Source: Kitasatospora sp. NBC_00374
Lineage (GTDB): Bacteria > Actinomycetota > Actinomycetes > Streptomycetales > Streptomycetaceae
Direction: 5' to 3'
Assembly (NCBI RefSeq): GCF_041434935.1
Contig: NZ_CP107964.1
Location: 6,245,001-6,309,000, forward strand
Length of the DNA: 64,000 bases
Within the stretch, counting starts at the first letter, position 1; each line of letters opens with the position of its first letter. The notes beneath the pieces were generated by a model, which ran no database searches, was not told the origin of the DNA, and saw only the letters and a list, made by a program, of their open reading frames with translations. Below are positions 41,735 through 50,651 of this stretch, one piece after another. A program made the position numbers and the translations under genes.

Positions 41735-41949
41735 CCGTGCGCGCGGAGTCGGCGGGGGAAGAGGGCCCAAATCCATGGTGGCGCCGGTGTGTTCGTGGCG
41801 GTGCCGCCCTGGGGCACTGTCGTGGCCGGTACCGATCGGAGGTGTGGCGACGCGGCCCGTCGGGGGTGTTTTCGAACGGTTGCCGCTGGCGCCCGTGGCG
41901 GCGCCGGTCATCCAGGCTCCGGTGGCCACCTCTGTTCGGGGGGCGACGG

Positions 41950-42741
41950 TCATGACGTCTTCCGCTCGGGTGGGGAGACGCGCAGGGAGGGCACGGAGGC
42001 GAGCAGCGTTCGGGTGTAGGGATGCCGCGGTGCGTGCAGGATCGTCTCGGTGGGGGCGGTCTCGACGACCCGGCCGTGCCGCATGACCGCCACCGTGTCG
42101 GAGACGTGGCAGACCGCCGGCAGGTTGTGGCCGATGAACAGCATCGACAGGCCGAGCCGCCGCTGGAGTTCGCGGATCGTGTTGAGGACGCCGGCCTGCA
42201 CCGAGACGTCGAGCGCCGAGGTGACCTCGTCCGCGATCAGGAGGCCGGGCTCGACGGCCAGGGCGCGGGCGAGGGCGACCCGCTGACGCTGGCCGCCGGA
42301 CAGCTGCCGCGGTAGGCGGTCGGCGAGCCGGGGGTCCAGGCCGACGAGGCCGAGCAGTTCGGTGACGTGCGCGGCGCGGGCGGCCCGGTCGAGTCGGCGG
42401 AAGACGGTGGCTGCTTCGACGAGCGCCTGGCGGGCCGTCATCCGGGGGTCGAGCGCGGTGTCCGGGTCCTGGAGGACGACCTGGACGAGGCGGCCGAGTC
42501 GGCGCCGGTCGCGCACGGTGCGGGTGCGGACCTCCTGGCCGTCGATCAGGACCCGTCCGCCGTGCACGGGGAGGAGGCCGACGACCGCGCGGGCCAGGCT
42601 GGACTTCCCGGAGCCGGACTCGCCCACGAGACCGAGCGTGGTGCCGGACGGGACCTCCAGCGAGACGCCGTCGACGGCGGTGACCGGGCCGCGCGGGCCC
42701 GGGTGGCGGACGGTGAGGTCGGTCACCTGAAGGACGGTCAT
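41950..42741 (-). CDS. Opp/Dpp-type ABC importer, ATP-binding subunit (DppF-like)
   Basis: 263 residues. Walker A GESGSGKSSLA, Q-loop VVLQDPDTALDP, signature LSGGQRQRVALARALA, Walker B LLIADEVTSALD, and the C-terminal HPYTRTLLASVP of oligopeptide-importer ATPases. The ATG overlaps the stop of the permease-ATPase fusion by four bases. Last gene of a four-gene operon (47171 to 41950). Confidence 0.93.
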   Translation of the reverse strand: MTVLQVTDLTVRHPGPRGPVTAVDGVSLEVPSGTTLGLVGESGSGKSSLARAVVGLLPVHGGRVLIDGQEVRTRTVRDRRRLGRLVQVVLQDPDTALDPRMTARQALVEAATVFRRLDRAARAAHVTELLGLVGLDPRLADRLPRQLSGGQRQRVALARALAVEPGLLIADEVTSALDVSVQAGVLNTIRELQRRLGLSMLFIGHNLPAVCHVSDTVAVMRHGRVVETAPTETILHAPRHPYTRTLLASVPSLRVSPPERKTS

Positions 42742-44609
42742 GACGCGGCCACCGTCTCCGGGGCCGCTGCCACCGGTACGGGATACCAGCAGGCGACCCG
42801 GTGGCCCGCGTCGAGGTCCTCCAGTGGTGGGGCCTGCTCGGCGCAGTGGTCCCGGCTGCGCGGACAGCGGGGCTCGAACGGGCATCCCGGCGCGGGTACG
42901 AGCGGGTCCGGCGGTGTGCCCCCGATCGTCGGCAGCGACCGGTCGCGGTCGGCGGCGAGGTCCGGTACCGAGGCGACCAGGGCCCGGGTGTAGGGGTGCC
43001 GGGCGCGGTCGGCGAGGCGGTCGGCGGGCAGGGTCTCGACGATGGTGCCCGCGTACATCACCAGGACCCGTTCGCAGAACTCGCCCACGAGCGCGATGTC
43101 GTGGCTGATGAGCAGGATCGCGGCGGAGGTGTCCCGCCGGATGTCGGTGAGCAGCCCGGTGATCTGCCGCTGCACGGTGACGTCGAGCGCGGTGGTCGGT
43201 TCGTCGGCGATGATCAGCCCGGGCCGCACCATCAGCCCGGCGGCGATCATCACGCGCTGGCGCTGGCCGCCGGAGAGCTGGTGCGGACGCGAGCGCAGCA
43301 GCGCCGGGGGCAGGGCGACCCGGCGCAGGGCGTCGGCGGCCTGCGCGGCGGCCTGCGCACGGCCCGCGCCGCGGTGGGCCCGGACGGCCTCGGTGAGCTG
43401 GGTGGCGACCCGCAGGGACGGGTTGAGCGCCGAGGCCGGATTCTGGAAGACCACCGCCAGGCCCGTCGCGAGGTGCCGGTCCCGTTCCCTCGGGGGTAGG
43501 GCGGCGAGGTCGGCCCCGAGCAGGCGCAGGGTGCGCCGGGAGATCCGGGCGCCGTGCGGGAGCAGGTCGGCGATGGCGAGCGCGGTGAGCGACTTGCCCG
43601 ACCCCGACTCGCCGACGAGCCCGACGATCTCGCCCGGCCGCAGCGACAGACTTACGCCGCGCACCGGCCGGATCGGGCCGTCCTGGGTGGGGAGTTCGAC
43701 GGTGAGGTCCTCGACCTGGAGGACCAGCCCGTCCTCGGCGGGGCCGCTCGGGGCAGGCGTCGGCGCGGGCGTGCGCGGTACCGGGCCGCGCCGGGCGACG
43801 CTCCCGGCCAGGACCTCGCCGAGCAGCTGGAAGGCCAGGGCCGCGTAGAGGACGGCCAGGCCCGGGGCGAGCGCGGGCAGGGGCTCGGCATAGATCCGGT
43901 CGAGCCCCTGGTTGAGCAGCTGCCCCCAGTCGTAGCCGGGCGGTTGGACGCCCAGCCCGAGGAAGCTCAGCCCGGAGAGCGCGACCAGGGTGCTTCCCGC
44001 CGCCGTGGTGATGCTCAGAAGCAGCGGCTCGGCGATGTTGGGCAGGACGTGCCGCCACAGCAGCCGGTGGCGGCGCAGGCCGAGGACCCGGGCCGCGGCC
44101 AGGTGGTCGGTGCCCGCGACGCCGGCGGCGAGGGTCTGGGCGAGCCGGGCGTATCCGGCGACGCCCGCGGCGGCGAGGGCCAGCACCGCCCCGGCCGCGC
44201 CCGCGCCGAACACGACCGCGAGGAACATGGCGACGAGCAGCGCCGGGAAGGCGAGCAGGAGGTTGATCAGCCCGGCGGTCAGCCGGCGGGCGCGCCGGCC
44301 GAGGACGGCGGTGCAGGCCCCGAGGAGGACTCCCGCGGCCGCGCCGAGCAGGACCGCCGCCAGCGCGAGCAGCAGGGAGGGCCGGGTGGCCGTCAGGACC
44401 CGGGCGAGCAGGTCCCGGCCGAGGTTGTCGGTGCCGAAGGGGTGCTCCCCGGAGGGGCCCTGGAGCACGGCCGCAGGGTTCGGGCGGTCGGCTGCCGCGC
44501 CCCAGACCAGTGGGCCGATCAGCGCGAGCGCGACCAGTGACGCCAGCATGACGGCGGTGGTCCAGGCCATGGGCGAGCGCCGGAGGCTGGGTGGAAGGCT
44601 CATGGTCAC
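42738..44609 (-). CDS. Opp/Dpp-type permease (DppC) fused to ATP-binding domain (DppD)
   Basis: 623 residues, GTG start overlapping the DppB stop by four bases. Residues ~1-280 are a DppC-like permease: HPFGTDNLGRDLLARV, the EAA loop AARVLGLRRHRLLWRHVLPN, and several membrane segments. A Pro-rich linker (~285-305) joins an ATPase at ~310-615 with Walker A GESGSGKSLTA, signature LSGGQRQRVMIAAGL, Walker B LIIADEPTTALD. The C-terminal region has CPFEPRCPRSRDHC, the cysteine motif of DppD/OppD proteins that can hold an Fe-S cluster. Fusion of these two subunits is known but uncommon. Confidence 0.92.
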   Translation of the reverse strand: MTMSLPPSLRRSPMAWTTAVMLASLVALALIGPLVWGAAADRPNPAAVLQGPSGEHPFGTDNLGRDLLARVLTATRPSLLLALAAVLLGAAAGVLLGACTAVLGRRARRLTAGLINLLLAFPALLVAMFLAVVFGAGAAGAVLALAAAGVAGYARLAQTLAAGVAGTDHLAAARVLGLRRHRLLWRHVLPNIAEPLLLSITTAAGSTLVALSGLSFLGLGVQPPGYDWGQLLNQGLDRIYAEPLPALAPGLAVLYAALAFQLLGEVLAGSVARRGPVPRTPAPTPAPSGPAEDGLVLQVEDLTVELPTQDGPIRPVRGVSLSLRPGEIVGLVGESGSGKSLTALAIADLLPHGARISRRTLRLLGADLAALPPRERDRHLATGLAVVFQNPASALNPSLRVATQLTEAVRAHRGAGRAQAAAQAADALRRVALPPALLRSRPHQLSGGQRQRVMIAAGLMVRPGLIIADEPTTALDVTVQRQITGLLTDIRRDTSAAILLISHDIALVGEFCERVLVMYAGTIVETLPADRLADRARHPYTRALVASVPDLAADRDRSLPTIGGTPPDPLVPAPGCPFEPRCPRSRDHCAEQAPPLEDLDAGHRVACWYPVPVAAAPETVAAS

Positions 44610-45574
44610 ATCTCCCGGATCGCCGAACGGGGGTCGAGCACGGCGAGCAGCACGTCGACCAGGAGGCCGGCGAGCAGCACGGCGGTGCCCAGCACCAGCA
44701 CCATGGCCTGGACCACCGGGTAGTCCTGGGCGACCACGGACTGGGCCATGGCGGAGCCGATGCCGGGCCAGGCGAAGACCTTCTCGACCAGCACGGTGCC
44801 GGCGATCAGGGCGGGTAGCAGGTTCCCGGCGACGGTGAGTGCGGCGGTGGCCGTGTTCGGTGCCATGTGGCGGAGGTAGCGGCGCGCGGGGGACAGCCGT
44901 TTGCTGCGCGCGGTGCGCAAATAGTCCTCGTTCAGCACCTTCAGTGCCTCCACCCGGACGATGCGCAGCAGGACGGCGGTGGGGGCGAGCGCGAGCGCGA
45001 GGACGGGCAGGACGAAGGACTCGACGCCTGTCGCCCCGGCCACCGGGAGCAGTTGGAGGCCGACGGCGAGCAACGCGGTGAGTCCGGCGGCCAGGACGAA
45101 GTCCGGTACTCCGGCCATTGCGGCGGTGGCCGCGGTGAACGCGAGCTCGGTGCGCGGGCGGCGGCCGTCGCGGGTGCGGACGGCGGCCAGCAGGCCGCCG
45201 GGCAGGGCGACGGCGAGGGTGGCCAGGAAGGCGAGGCCGGCGATCTCCAGGGTGGCCGGCAGCCGGGTGCGGACCAGTTCCGCGACCGGTGTCCCGGTGG
45301 TCAGCGAGGTGCCGAGGTCGCCGTGCAGGAGGCCGCCGAGGTAGTGCCGGTACTGGGACAGGAAGGGCGTGTCGAGCCCGAGGGCGTGCCGGCGGGCGGC
45401 CACCAGGTCGGGGGCGGCGTCGATGCCGAGCGCGGCCCGGACCGGATCGCCGGGGATGAGGCGGACCATCGCGAACGACGCGGTGAGCACGGCTGCGAGG
45501 GAGAGGAGCAGCCGGATACTGCGGCGGCCGAGGAACACCGTCCAGGGGTGTCGCAGTAGCTGGGGTACGGACAT
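44606..45574 (-). CDS. Opp/Dpp-type ABC importer permease (DppB-like)
   Basis: 322 residues from ATG 45574. The N-terminal membrane segment leads into FAMVRLIPGDPVRAALGI, a DppB signature. Six transmembrane segments are expected, with the EAA loop VEALKVLNEDYLRTARSKRLS coupling to the ATPases and the conserved end GIGSAMAQSVVAQDYPVVQA. It lies 13 bp downstream of the binding-protein gene and overlaps the fusion gene. Confidence 0.93.
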   Translation of the reverse strand: MSVPQLLRHPWTVFLGRRSIRLLLSLAAVLTASFAMVRLIPGDPVRAALGIDAAPDLVAARRHALGLDTPFLSQYRHYLGGLLHGDLGTSLTTGTPVAELVRTRLPATLEIAGLAFLATLAVALPGGLLAAVRTRDGRRPRTELAFTAATAAMAGVPDFVLAAGLTALLAVGLQLLPVAGATGVESFVLPVLALALAPTAVLLRIVRVEALKVLNEDYLRTARSKRLSPARRYLRHMAPNTATAALTVAGNLLPALIAGTVLVEKVFAWPGIGSAMAQSVVAQDYPVVQAMVLVLGTAVLLAGLLVDVLLAVLDPRSAIREM

Positions 45575-45587
45575 GGTGGGCCCCGGG

Positions 45588-47171
45588 TCACTGGTGGAGG
45601 CGGATGCTGGTGGGGACGGGCTGGCCGCCGAAGGTGGTGGTGAAGGTGGTGCGGTAGCCGTACACACTGCTCCGGCCTTCGGCGATCGGCAGCGCGTCGG
45701 CCGAGCGGAAGAGCGAGGCGGCGGCCCGGTTCCAGGTGTCGCAGCCCGTCGTGTCGGTCTCCCGGAGGGCCTGGGCGACCAGGGCGTCGTACTCGGGGTT
45801 GGCCACGGCCGCGAAGTTGAGGCCCTGGGCGGGGGTGGGGCCGGAGAAGAAGGGGATGAAGCCGACCGGCAGGGCGAAACCCGGGGTGCTGCCGACCACC
45901 ACGTCGAAGTCGGCGCTCCGGTACATGGCATTGACGAGGGCGGGCAGGCTCTCGGTGACCAGCTCGACCTCGGCACCGAGCGCCGTCCACTCCCGGGCCA
46001 TCAGCTCGGCGACGGAGGCGAGGGTCGGGCCGAGGTCGGAACTGGTGATCAGGCGGAGCCGGAGCGGCCGGCCGTCCTTGGCCAGCGGGCCGTGGGCGGA
46101 GCGGGTCCAGCCGGCGGCGTGCAGGGCCTCGGCGGCGTCCTGCGCGGGCAGGTTGGCGTCGGCGAGGTCGGCGTGGCAGACGGCGCCCACGGCGCCGAAG
46201 TCGGTGGCGGGGCTGCCGGTGCCGCCGGCGGCGACGTTGGCGAGCCCCTGGCGGTCGAGGGCGGAGACCAGGGCGCGGCGCAGCGCCGGATCGGCGAGTG
46301 CCCGGCCGGGGCGCTGGTTGAAGAAGGTCAGCCCGATGACGGTCGCCACGTCGGTGGTCGCCAGGCCGCGGCCGGTGAGCCGGGCGCGCTCAGGCCCGCT
46401 CACGCTCGCGATGTCGACGCCGCCGGTGAGCAGCAGGTTCGCCACCGTGGAGGCCTGGGGCACCACCGAGATGACGATGCGTGCGGGGAGCCCGGGCACC
46501 GCGGTCGTCGCCCCGGCGGGCCCCCAGGAGTAGCCCTCGCGGACGGTGAACTCGTACGGCCCGCCGGGGGTGTAGCGGGTCAGCACGTAGGGGCCGGTGC
46601 CCTGGGTGGCGCGGTCCAGCGCACGGGGCCGGTCGAGGCCGGCGGGGCAGACGATCGGCAGCAGGCCGATGGTGCGGGTGAGGAACGGGAAGGGGGCGGC
46701 GGCGGTCACCGACACCGTGCCGGTCGCGTCGTCGGCGCTCGCGGTGAACGGGACGTTCGGGAGGACGGTCCGGGCGCCGGCGAGCTGGTGGGCCGGGTCG
46801 CCCGCGTAGCTGAGCGCCCGGGCCGCCGCCGAGGCGGTGAGGGGGGTGCCGTCGGAGCAGGTGATGCCGGGGCGGAGGGTGAAGGCGGCCGCGGTGGCCG
46901 TGGCCTGCCAGGAGGAGGCCAGGCCGGTGACCAGGGTGCCGTCGGGGGCGAGATTGACCAGCGCGTCGTAGGCGTAGCGGGCGTGGGAGGCGCCGAAGGC
47001 CGAGTACGGGTCGAAGCTCGGCGTCTCGCTGGACTCGGCGATCCGGACGGTGCCGTGGTCCACCAGGGGGGTGGTCGTCGAGGAGGTGGCGCCGCCGTCG
47101 CAGCCGCCCAGCGCGACGGCCGAGGCGGTGAGGGCAGCTGCCAGGACGACCGGCGGGTTACGTCGGGGCAT
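45588..47171 (-). CDS. Family 5 extracellular solute-binding lipoprotein (DppA/OppA-like)
   Basis: 527 residues. The lipoprotein signal has lipobox ALGGC (Cys ~24). The mature protein shows the SBP_bac_5 landmarks SETPSFDPYSA, YDALVNLAPDG, and the long central domain with TGPYVLTRYTPGGPYEFTV and LTFFNQRPGRALADPALRRAL. The ligand could be a peptide, nickel complex or siderophore-like molecule. It heads an operon with permease, permease-ATPase and ATPase genes embedded in the NRPS cluster, so uptake of the cluster's own product, or of a precursor, is an attractive inference. Confidence 0.9.
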   Translation of the reverse strand: MPRRNPPVVLAAALTASAVALGGCDGGATSSTTTPLVDHGTVRIAESSETPSFDPYSAFGASHARYAYDALVNLAPDGTLVTGLASSWQATATAAAFTLRPGITCSDGTPLTASAAARALSYAGDPAHQLAGARTVLPNVPFTASADDATGTVSVTAAAPFPFLTRTIGLLPIVCPAGLDRPRALDRATQGTGPYVLTRYTPGGPYEFTVREGYSWGPAGATTAVPGLPARIVISVVPQASTVANLLLTGGVDIASVSGPERARLTGRGLATTDVATVIGLTFFNQRPGRALADPALRRALVSALDRQGLANVAAGGTGSPATDFGAVGAVCHADLADANLPAQDAAEALHAAGWTRSAHGPLAKDGRPLRLRLITSSDLGPTLASVAELMAREWTALGAEVELVTESLPALVNAMYRSADFDVVVGSTPGFALPVGFIPFFSGPTPAQGLNFAAVANPEYDALVAQALRETDTTGCDTWNRAAASLFRSADALPIAEGRSSVYGYRTTFTTTFGGQPVPTSIRLHQ

Positions 47172-47710
47172 GCCGTCATGGTGTCACCGGGTCCGGTCGT
47201 GGTGAATCAACTAACGTGCACGGCAGAAGTGTTCGAGCGTCCGGAGATGCCTGATGGCTGGGCCGGGAGCCGTCCGGGGTGACGGGGCGGGCGATCCTTG
47301 TTCACCCTTACGAGAGGGTGGCGGGGCTCGCTGCCGCGAGTCCGACGGGGTGGGAAGCCGCCATTCCCGGGCTGCGGCGATGGGCGGCGCGGCAATGTGA
47401 CGCTCATTCGAGGCGGATAATCGGTAATAGCACAAAATGGCGTTCGAGTGCGCTGGGATTCGGATGTCGCGGGAAGGCCATGACCACTCGCACGAGTGAA
47501 TCCAGCAGAATCCATTTGGCTCAGGCCGACATGGTTCGAGTACGGTGACCGTGGGATCGGACGGCGCGTTCCGGTATCCGGGAATCCGATTCGTTAGGTG
47601 AATCCCGGATTCCGAGATGGAATGCTTCCATCCGCCCGGCTGTGCGCTGCTCCGGTGTTCGCCGTGCCCGGGTTCCCTGTCATACGTATGCGTAGAGAGG
47701 ACGGAGCATC
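47172..47710. other. ~540-bp divergent intergenic region, no gene seen
   Basis: Between the importer operon (minus) and the DUF5132/exporter/NRPS unit (plus). It should hold promoters for both directions. It contains AT-richer patches near 47400-47600 but no recognised operator. Confidence 0.5.
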
Positions 47711-48061
47711 ATGCCACCCCTGGTACCCCCCTTCCTGGTCGGTCTCATCGTCGCGCCGCTGGCCAAGCGACTTCTCAAGCCACTGGTGCGCGGGGTCGTC
47801 AAGACATCCGTCGGCCTCGCGATGGAGGTGAAGAAGGCGGCCCAGGAGGCCGGGGAGAACATCCACGACCTCGCGGCAGAAGTGGCCGCCGATGTGATGG
47901 CCGCCCAGATCGCCGCCGGTGAAACCGAGGACCACCCCGGTGACGGCCGGCACACCGCCGGGAACGGCGCCAAGGGAGGGGCTGCCGGCCACGCCGAGGG
48001 GGACGCGAGGACCCCGAAGATCCGGGCGACCGCCGGCGCCGTCGCCGGAAAGTCGCACTGA
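47711..48061 (+). CDS. DUF5132 protein
   Basis: 116 residues. An N-terminal hydrophobic/amphipathic helix (VPPFLVGLIVAPLAKRLLKP), then VVKTSVGLAMEVKKAAQEAG and a low-complexity Gly/Ala tail: the DUF5132 pattern of small actinobacterial membrane-associated proteins. They are commonly encoded next to proteins with HMA-like domains, as here. Ribosome-binding site GGACGGAG. The function of the family is unknown; the position suggests it assists the transporter downstream. Confidence 0.8.
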   Translation: MPPLVPPFLVGLIVAPLAKRLLKPLVRGVVKTSVGLAMEVKKAAQEAGENIHDLAAEVAADVMAAQIAAGETEDHPGDGRHTAGNGAKGGAAGHAEGDARTPKIRATAGAVAGKSH

Positions 48062-48251
48062 CAGCCCGTGAGGACTGCGGCCGCCGCCAGGCGCGCACGC
48101 CGATCGATTTCGGCGGAACGCGCCCCGGCGGCGGCCGTTCGCAGGCCGTTCGGCCGCACAGAATCGCTGTCCAGAATCTCCCGCTCCGTCGCCGTGATCC
48201 GTCGTTTCCGTGACAGTTCTCCGTGACCTCCGCAAACAGGTGATCGTACAC

Positions 48252-50549
48252 ATGCCATCGCTACTGGGTGTCGCAGCCGGATTCGGCTCCGTGGAACCGG
48301 GCGCGAGCCCCCGCTCGGTCACCCCGGGCCGCCAGCGCTGGGACGTCAAGCTGGTGCTCGGACGGCCCCGGACGGCCGAGATCCTCGCCGCCGCGCTGCG
48401 CCGCATTCCAGGGATCACCGAGGCCCAGGCCAACCCGGTCACCGGCGGGGTGCTCGTCCGGCACGACGCGCGGCTGCGCGCCGCGGACGTCGGCCGGATC
48501 GTCCGCAGGGTCGTCAGCCGGGTCGCGGAGGATCCGACCGGGGCGGGACGCCAGGCGCCGGCCCGGCCCGCCTCCGCGTCGGCCCCGCAGACGGGCCGCG
48601 GCCCGGTCGTGCGCCCCGTGCTCGCCGTCGGCGGCGGGGTCGCGGCCGGGGTCGCGCTGATCAAGGGGTCGGCACTGGGCAGGCAACTGGTGGCGGTGGG
48701 CGGGGTGGCCGTGGCGACCGCGGTCGTCCTGCGGAAGGCGTGGCACAGAACGGTCGCCGCGTCCCGGGACGCGGCCGGGCCCGGTACCGAACGCCACCCC
48801 CTGCTGGAGATCGTCGGACCGCACCGCCGCCGCCTCCACCGGGCCGCCACCCTGTCCGTCGCCTGCCAGGCCGCGGAAGTGGCACTCGGCACCTTCCTCG
48901 GCTGGACCGGCCTGGTCCTCATCAAGGGTGAGGCGGCCCCTCTGGTCAGCCTCGGCCTGACCACGGCCTCCGCCCAACTCTGGGGGCTCGCCGGGCTGGT
49001 GGCCGCGGCCTGCGCCGCGGTGGCGGGCCTCTCGTACGCCTCGAACGTCCAGTGGCGCCGACTCGGCCAGGACATCGAGCACGACTGGCGCGGCCGCACG
49101 TACCGACACGTCCAGCACCTCGAACTGGGACACCTGGAGGGCGAGCGGACCAGCCGGGTGGCCGGCACGCTCACCAACGACGTCGGCCAGCTGGGCGCCT
49201 TCTTCGCCGGCCCGGCCAACGACGTGCTGCAACTCGGCACCAGCCTGGCCCTCCTGGTACCGGCGTTCCTCCTGCTGGCACCGCAGATCGCGTGGATCGC
49301 GTTCCTGCCGATCCCGGTCATCGCCTGGCTCTCGCTGCACCACCAGGACAAGGCCGCGGCAGGCTACGCCGCCGCCGGCGAGCGCCGGGCCCGGCTGGGC
49401 AGCCAGGTGATCAACTCGCTCGAAGCCGGTGCGACCGTCAAGAGCTTCTGCACCGAGGACTACGAGGCCGAGCGCATCGACGGGCTGAGCGAGGAGGTCC
49501 AGGAGAGCAGCCGGCAGACCGATCGGAGCACGATCCGCCACGCCGAGACCGTCCGGGCCTGCACCACCGCGTCGATGGCCGGCACCCTGCTGATCGGTGG
49601 CCGTGCGGTGCTCAACGGCACCCTGCGCTTCGAGGTGTTCAGTCCGCTGATCGGGCTGCCCCAGATGCTGCTGATGCGGATGAGCCGGCTCGGCGGCATC
49701 GCCGACCAGTACCAGCGCACCCTCGCCTCCTACGACCGGGTCCAGCGGCTGCGTGCCCTGCCCGTCGAGGCGGACGGCGGCGACGGGACACTCGACCCCG
49801 CCGAGGTGCGGGGCGAGATCGTCCTTGACGGGGTCACCTTCGCCTACCCCGGCCGGCCGGCGACCCTGGAGGACCTCTCGCTGACCATCCCGGCCGGGCA
49901 GGTGACCGCCCTGGTGGGTGCCACCGGATCCGGCAAGACGACGATCGCCAAACTGCTGATGCGCTTCCAGGACGTGGAGTCCGGCCGGGTGCTGCTCGAC
50001 GGGCAGGACGTCCGGGACCTGCGGCGGTACGACCTGCGCCACGCCATCGGCTTCGTCGCCCAGGACCCGTTCCTCTTCGACGGCAGCATCGCCGACAACA
50101 TCCGCTACGGCAGCTTCGGAGCCCCGGACGAGGCCGTGGTCCAGGCCGCCGCCATGGCGGAGGCGCACACCTTCATCGCGACGCTGCCGGACGGCTACGA
50201 CACCCTGATCGGCGAACGCGGCGCCGCGCTCTCCGGCGGCCAGCGGCAGCGGATCGCCCTGGCGCGCGCGATCCTCAAGGACTCGCCGGTCGTCATCCTC
50301 GACGAGGCCACCTCCGCCGTGGACAACGAGACCGAGGCCGCCATCCAGCGCACACTGCGCAGCTTCGCGGCCGACCGGACGATGGTCGTCATCGCCCACC
50401 GCCTCTCCACGGTCCGCCATGTCGACCGGATCTATGTCATGGACAAGGGCGGCATCATCGCCGAACAGGGCACCCACGACGAACTCCTCGCCCAGCACGG
50501 ACTCTACGCATCCCTCTGGCAGCTCCAGGCCGGCGAACTCGCCGCCTGA
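48252..50549 (+). CDS. ABC exporter (TMD-NBD half transporter) with N-terminal HMA-like domain
   Basis: 765 residues from ATG 48252; a GTG at 48210 is possible. Residues ~30-95 resemble a small HMA-type ferredoxin fold (VKLVLGRPRTAEILAAALRR, GVLVRHD) without the CxxC metal motif. A membrane region of several spans (~120-480) follows, then an ABC-B-type nucleotide-binding domain with Walker A GATGSGKTTIA, GFVAQDPFLFDG, signature LSGGQRQRIALARAIL, Walker B VVILDEATSAVD and the H-loop IAHRLST. A homodimer would make a complete exporter. It lies 102 bp upstream of the NRPS start, so it is the probable product exporter. Confidence 0.9.
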   Translation: MPSLLGVAAGFGSVEPGASPRSVTPGRQRWDVKLVLGRPRTAEILAAALRRIPGITEAQANPVTGGVLVRHDARLRAADVGRIVRRVVSRVAEDPTGAGRQAPARPASASAPQTGRGPVVRPVLAVGGGVAAGVALIKGSALGRQLVAVGGVAVATAVVLRKAWHRTVAASRDAAGPGTERHPLLEIVGPHRRRLHRAATLSVACQAAEVALGTFLGWTGLVLIKGEAAPLVSLGLTTASAQLWGLAGLVAAACAAVAGLSYASNVQWRRLGQDIEHDWRGRTYRHVQHLELGHLEGERTSRVAGTLTNDVGQLGAFFAGPANDVLQLGTSLALLVPAFLLLAPQIAWIAFLPIPVIAWLSLHHQDKAAAGYAAAGERRARLGSQVINSLEAGATVKSFCTEDYEAERIDGLSEEVQESSRQTDRSTIRHAETVRACTTASMAGTLLIGGRAVLNGTLRFEVFSPLIGLPQMLLMRMSRLGGIADQYQRTLASYDRVQRLRALPVEADGGDGTLDPAEVRGEIVLDGVTFAYPGRPATLEDLSLTIPAGQVTALVGATGSGKTTIAKLLMRFQDVESGRVLLDGQDVRDLRRYDLRHAIGFVAQDPFLFDGSIADNIRYGSFGAPDEAVVQAAAMAEAHTFIATLPDGYDTLIGERGAALSGGQRQRIALARAILKDSPVVILDEATSAVDNETEAAIQRTLRSFAADRTMVVIAHRLSTVRHVDRIYVMDKGGIIAEQGTHDELLAQHGLYASLWQLQAGELAA

Positions 50550-50651
50550 CCGTAGAGAGCCGCCCCGGCCGCCGACCGCGTGACGCCACCGCGGTCGGCG
50601 CGGCCCTGCGCGCCCTGCGCGCCCGCCCGCCCACACTTCTGGAGGTACCCC

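Noticed and set aside
47279..47548. Small plus-strand ORF between the importer operon and DUF5132
   Set aside because: No ribosome-binding site of note, no family features, and it lies in an AT-richer promoter region.
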